Assembly (NCBI RefSeq): GCF_035582795.1
Contig: NC_134365.1
Span: forward strand, 77,109,635 to 77,173,634
Length of the DNA: 64,000 nt
DNA from: Mycteria americana
Lineage: Eukaryota; Chordata; Aves; Ciconiiformes; Ciconiidae
Direction of reading: 5' to 3'
The position numbers were made by a program, and so were the translations under genes. Within the stretch, counting starts at the first letter, position 1. Every line of letters begins with the position of its first letter. This document shows, in pieces, positions 60,375 through 64,000 of this stretch. The notes under the pieces are model-generated. The model did not search any database and was not told the origin of the DNA. It saw only the letters and a list, made by a program, of their open reading frames with translations.

Positions 60375-63300
60375 CTGCAGCAACACAGACAGAGTGTTAG
60401 ACACGTGTGCATAACAAGAGAAAGTTACTTTGGTGAGAAGGAATATGGTAGCATGACATGACAATCTCACCACCAAAAAAAAATGTGTTTCTTTGTATTA
60501 ATATGAGCAGGAAGAGGAAGTACTACGAAAACACCAGCCAGTTTGCTTTCTGAATACTTGACATTACTCCTACGTTGAGGCACTTGGCATACTGGCATAG
60601 GGTTGCCAAACCCAGCAGCTTGACAGAAGTGAGGATGACACCGCCCCATGTCCCCAGGTCCAACCATTAGCGAGGCTGAGCATGTTATGTCCAGCAGGCA
60701 TGCACACGGACACACATACACAACACATGCCCAAATACACACGTGGCTGGCCACACTGACCAACACAGACAGATGGTCACACAAACAGCACCGATGACCG
60801 CATCCTGTTCCCCTCCCTGACCGATCAGGATGAAGGTCCGTTAGTGGGAAATACATATACACACATGTGTATAAGTATCCACCAGTAGCTGGCTTAGTCT
60901 TCGCAGCAGCTGTCCCCAGACTCCAGTCTCCCCAGTTGCCGACATCTGGATGTATGAGCTGCTGTTGCACAGACCCCTTCATACAATCATCACATGCACT
61001 GTGGACCCCCGAGTAGTTCGGGGTCTCACACTCAACCACAGACCCCAGTCTCTCTCTCTGGCAGCTGGCCAGGACCGCCAGACCCTCCAGCAGCCAGTGC
61101 CTTTGGTGGTCTCACCCTCAGAGATGCACGCACGTCTGGCTCCCAGGCCACCTCACCTACTTGCTGGCTAGTCCATCTTGATCTTTGCTAGCCATCGCAC
61201 ACTCATGCAGGGTGCTGGCAACACAGACACACAGAGCCTCCGACCCACAATCTAGCTCCAGGCACTAGCGCTTACACCTCCACACAGACACATGCGTCCA
61301 GAACAGCGTCCCATCCCCAGGAAAGCAGCTATGGAGTTTAACGAGGACACGGGACAGACTGCGCTGACCAGCTGCAGGACACAGCCACACAAGGGTACAG
61401 AGCAGGCCTGTTTACTCAGGGTCAGCCCTTTTTATCCCTTTATCCTTTTATTATTCCCCACATTTGTTCCTCCCCAATGGGTGGGTCTACAGGGCTAAAG
61501 ATGGGTCACCTGCAGGCTACAAGCACAGAGACTGCCAGGATTGTGTGCAGCTAGAGGCCCATGCCTTCGTTTCTAGTGCCTGTTCCCAGGGACAGTCCTG
61601 TTCTTGTGAGTTAGATAAGCACAACAGCCTACAAAGTCACCTGGGTAGGCAGACTTGGTCCTAACTTACAACAGGAGAATAAACTGATCCTCTCCAACTC
61701 TGTAATTTGTTATTCAATGCTTTAACAGAAGAGAGGGGAAAAAGCATGACTATAGCAAAAAAAAAAACCAAAACCAAAACCAAAACAAATACTTAAATGC
61801 TTAGATTGCAGACAAGGAACTAATTTTTGGAAGAGCTCAAAGCCCTGCCCAGTTAGCTTGCACTTTCATTTTAAAGGGACCTGACCAGTCTTTTAGAAGG
61901 ACATTTCCACGAGTGTGACAGTTCTCAGGAGGCTATATTTAAAAAAAAAAAAAGTCCTACATTATTATTACTAAAACTGTGGCAAGTGTAAAATTAATTA
62001 AAAAAAAGGGACAGCATAAACCCTCTCTTCTTAAAGTGCTACTGGTTTAAAATATATCAACACTGGGTACAGCTTGAAGGCACACCATGCCATACAGAAA
62101 CACACACACACTGCATTTTTCACTTTTATTTGAAAATACTGAAATAGCTCCATATATGTTGTTCCTGAAGAAGCTGAAGTTTACAGGAATGTTATTCCTT
62201 AATTCCTGCAGATCCACCAGATTACTGAAGCTCTAGGAAGAACATTTGTTACTGAGTCACAAAAAAGGGGGGGACGGAGGGGAGTTGTTAAAGAAAGTGA
62301 CAGAGCAGCAAATAAACTCCCTAATGAGAATTGCAACAGGTGAATGAGACCTGGTGGACATAGCAAGCTGAATCTGCAGCAGATGATGTTTCAAATAAGG
62401 CATTAATATGTTAAAATAAATTAGTTTAATTTACAGATGTGGCTATCTAAAATGGACCAAAAAAAGCGCAGCTGTGGTCTAGCAAAATTGCAGTTGAAAA
62501 TGGGAATTCAAAAACTTGGGCTCAGTCCCAACTCCAACACTAATGTATGTCAGTAACAGATGATCAGGAAGGCAGGAGGAGAGTGGAGTTCAAAATATCA
62601 TCTCTGCTAGTCAGCTTCTCCACCTGTGTGCAGAGATAAATGTTTTCTCCCGTCTTTGCAAATCATTTTTCGGTCATCAGATGTCAAGTGAAAACTATCA
62701 CAGCTGTTCAATAAATGAGATTAACACACTTTCCCCAACTGTGCATAATCATCATTTTTTGAAGCAACGCACCAGATGTGAGTCTACTGGAACAGTATGC
62801 AGTTTAATTTTGACAAATACTTTTAACACAGTGTTAGCCTTGTGGAAGGCAATTTGTTATTCATGGTCAATTAGTGCAAAAGCCTCATGGGATTTAGCCT
62901 GGAAAGAAACAGTACACCCACTAATTCAGACGGCTATTTTAGTTCCTTACTCAGAAGGTATCAGCTGGTGGGCAGAAAAAAGGGGAAGAACTGAAGGCTG
63001 AATGATTACAGAAAGTTATCCTTGCTAAGAAATACATTCTCAGGGTTAAAAGTGATCTATATACTCTTACCATAGGGTATATCAAGATATTGATGAAGAT
63101 AACTGCAGTGCAACCATGGAAGCTGCATCAGATCTACAGCAGCAGCAGAGGGAGTGACTGGCTGACCATAAGGCCAGGAATCACTGAATGAAGATCTGGT
63201 GACTCATGGTTTCCAGTTACACAAATCTTTGCCAACAGAGATCACAAAATAAGTAGCTGAGCAGGAATTTTTATTAATGGAAACAGACCTCTGCAGGATA

Positions 63301-64000
63301 ACAAAAAAGGCCACAGGAAAGAAAAAAGCCATAACATCAAGATTGCCAGCCCCTTCCACTAGGGCGTGGTGAGCAAAACACAGTTAAACATGTAAGCTTA
63401 TGGCAGGATGCTCCATCACCAAACTGCCCTACAAATACACAAACCAAATGCTTCTCTGGCAAGAAAATTCTTGTACCCTCAGCTCCAATCCCCCCTTCCC
63501 ACACTTCCTCATTGAAATCCTATTTTTAAGTGATCTTAATTAAACACTCTTCTTATATGTTTTAGATAATGATGAGAGGATCAAAAGACAGGCATGTCTT
63601 CACTTCCACAGCTTTAGTATCTGCCTCATCCTCTTCTGTTCAAGTAACCTAATAAGCAGCTGTACCCACACTAGCATCTGTTGCATCCACCTCCATCCTG
63701 CTCCTCTCACAAACCCAGAGCCAGAAATGTTTGAGCAGAGGAAAGAAACGATGTGTCAGGCAGCTGCGGAAAGAGGGTAATGATGCATGCTACAGATAAT
63801 AGCACTGCAAACCCACCGCTCAGCAGACATGATCCCGAAAGAGCTCTCGACTACAAGAGCAGCTGCCAGGCCGGTGGTTTTAAAGCCATCAGCACCGACA
63901 CTGAAAAACTATTCAGGGAACGGGGGAAGGAAGGAAAACGCACACACCACGGCAGCCAACACAGGCACCATTATGCCGCGCACAAGAGCCGTGGGTGCCC
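60375..64000 (-). other. CYB5R3: CYB5R3 intron 1 (continues beyond window)
   Basis: Exon 2 needs a short upstream exon in phase 0. None with an MG start and a matching donor was found up to the window edge, so intron 1 is at least 3.6 kb. It contains the LTR-like block described separately and AT-rich sequence. Confidence 0.6.
60590..61670 (-). mobile_element. Possible solo LTR of an endogenous retroelement
   Basis: The block is GC-rich and unlike its AT-rich surroundings. Read on the - strand it begins near TGTTGTAAGTTAGG (about 61670) and has a TATA-like A-rich box (AATAATAAAAGGATAAAAAGG) near 61450, then a pyrimidine- and GT-rich section with a short perfect hairpin. This promoter-like order suggests U3-R-U5 of an LTR. 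I could not fix the left end or a target-site duplication, and no internal coding region is present. It could instead be another kind of repeat. Confidence 0.4.

Noticed and set aside
60467-61039. 190-aa ORF on - strand inside the LTR-like block
   Set aside because: Cys/His-rich by composition only, and it runs from the repeat into unrelated sequence; no motif of a retroelement protein.
1-64000. Search for CRISPR arrays, tRNA, rRNA or operon-like layouts
   Set aside because: None seen; the window is an ordinary vertebrate intron/exon region.

Overview
This is a vertebrate nuclear window, almost certainly from a bird. It has short protein-coding exons with GT..AG boundaries, long AT-rich introns, AATAAA poly(A) signals, and two CR1 retrotransposon copies. 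The CR1 copies carry the avian/reptilian 8-bp 3' tail repeat (ATTCTRTG) and an otherwise typical CR1 ORF2. No bacterial or viral gene organisation is present. The species cannot be fixed from the sequence.

Three host genes are recognisable. (1) Positions 1336-33219, + strand, hold the 3' three quarters of a liprin-beta gene, best matched to PPFIBP1. I can chain 22 exons, including a 33-nt in-frame microexon, without a frame break. Together they give 772 codons plus stop: the end of the coiled coil, a Ser/Thr-rich linker with an R-S/T-ASAP motif, three SAM domains and the conserved C-terminal tail. The 5' exons lie upstream of the window. (2) Positions 38270-38992, + strand, hold an intact single-exon REP15 gene (Rab15 effector protein, 240 aa). 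REP15 is also the neighbour of PPFIBP1 on human 12p11.22. (3) Positions 45432-60374, - strand, hold exons 2-9 of an NADH-cytochrome b5 reductase, best matched to CYB5R3. These give 294 codons; with a missing short exon 1 of about 7 codons the protein would have the 301-aa length of mammalian CYB5R3. REP15 and the reductase are convergent.

Repeats. A CR1 copy of about 3.2 kb sits antisense inside the liprin intron that splits the first SAM domain (about 19951-23130). Its ORF2 spans about 997 codons in one frame with only two internal stops. A second, 5'-truncated CR1 (about 50930-51481) is antisense in a reductase intron. A GC-rich block at about 60590-61670 looks like a solo LTR on the - strand. 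Simple repeats and short tandem duplications are scattered through the introns.

Points worth a second look are: a GC-AG intron in the reductase whose 3' splice site uses a (TC)n microsatellite as its polypyrimidine tract; a liprin microexon that looks like a duplicate of the end of the preceding exon; the REP15/CYB5R3 adjacency, which joins genes on different human chromosomes (12p and 22q); and a possible alternative terminal exon of the liprin gene. I found no convincing new gene system. Most long intronic ORFs are chance ORFs.
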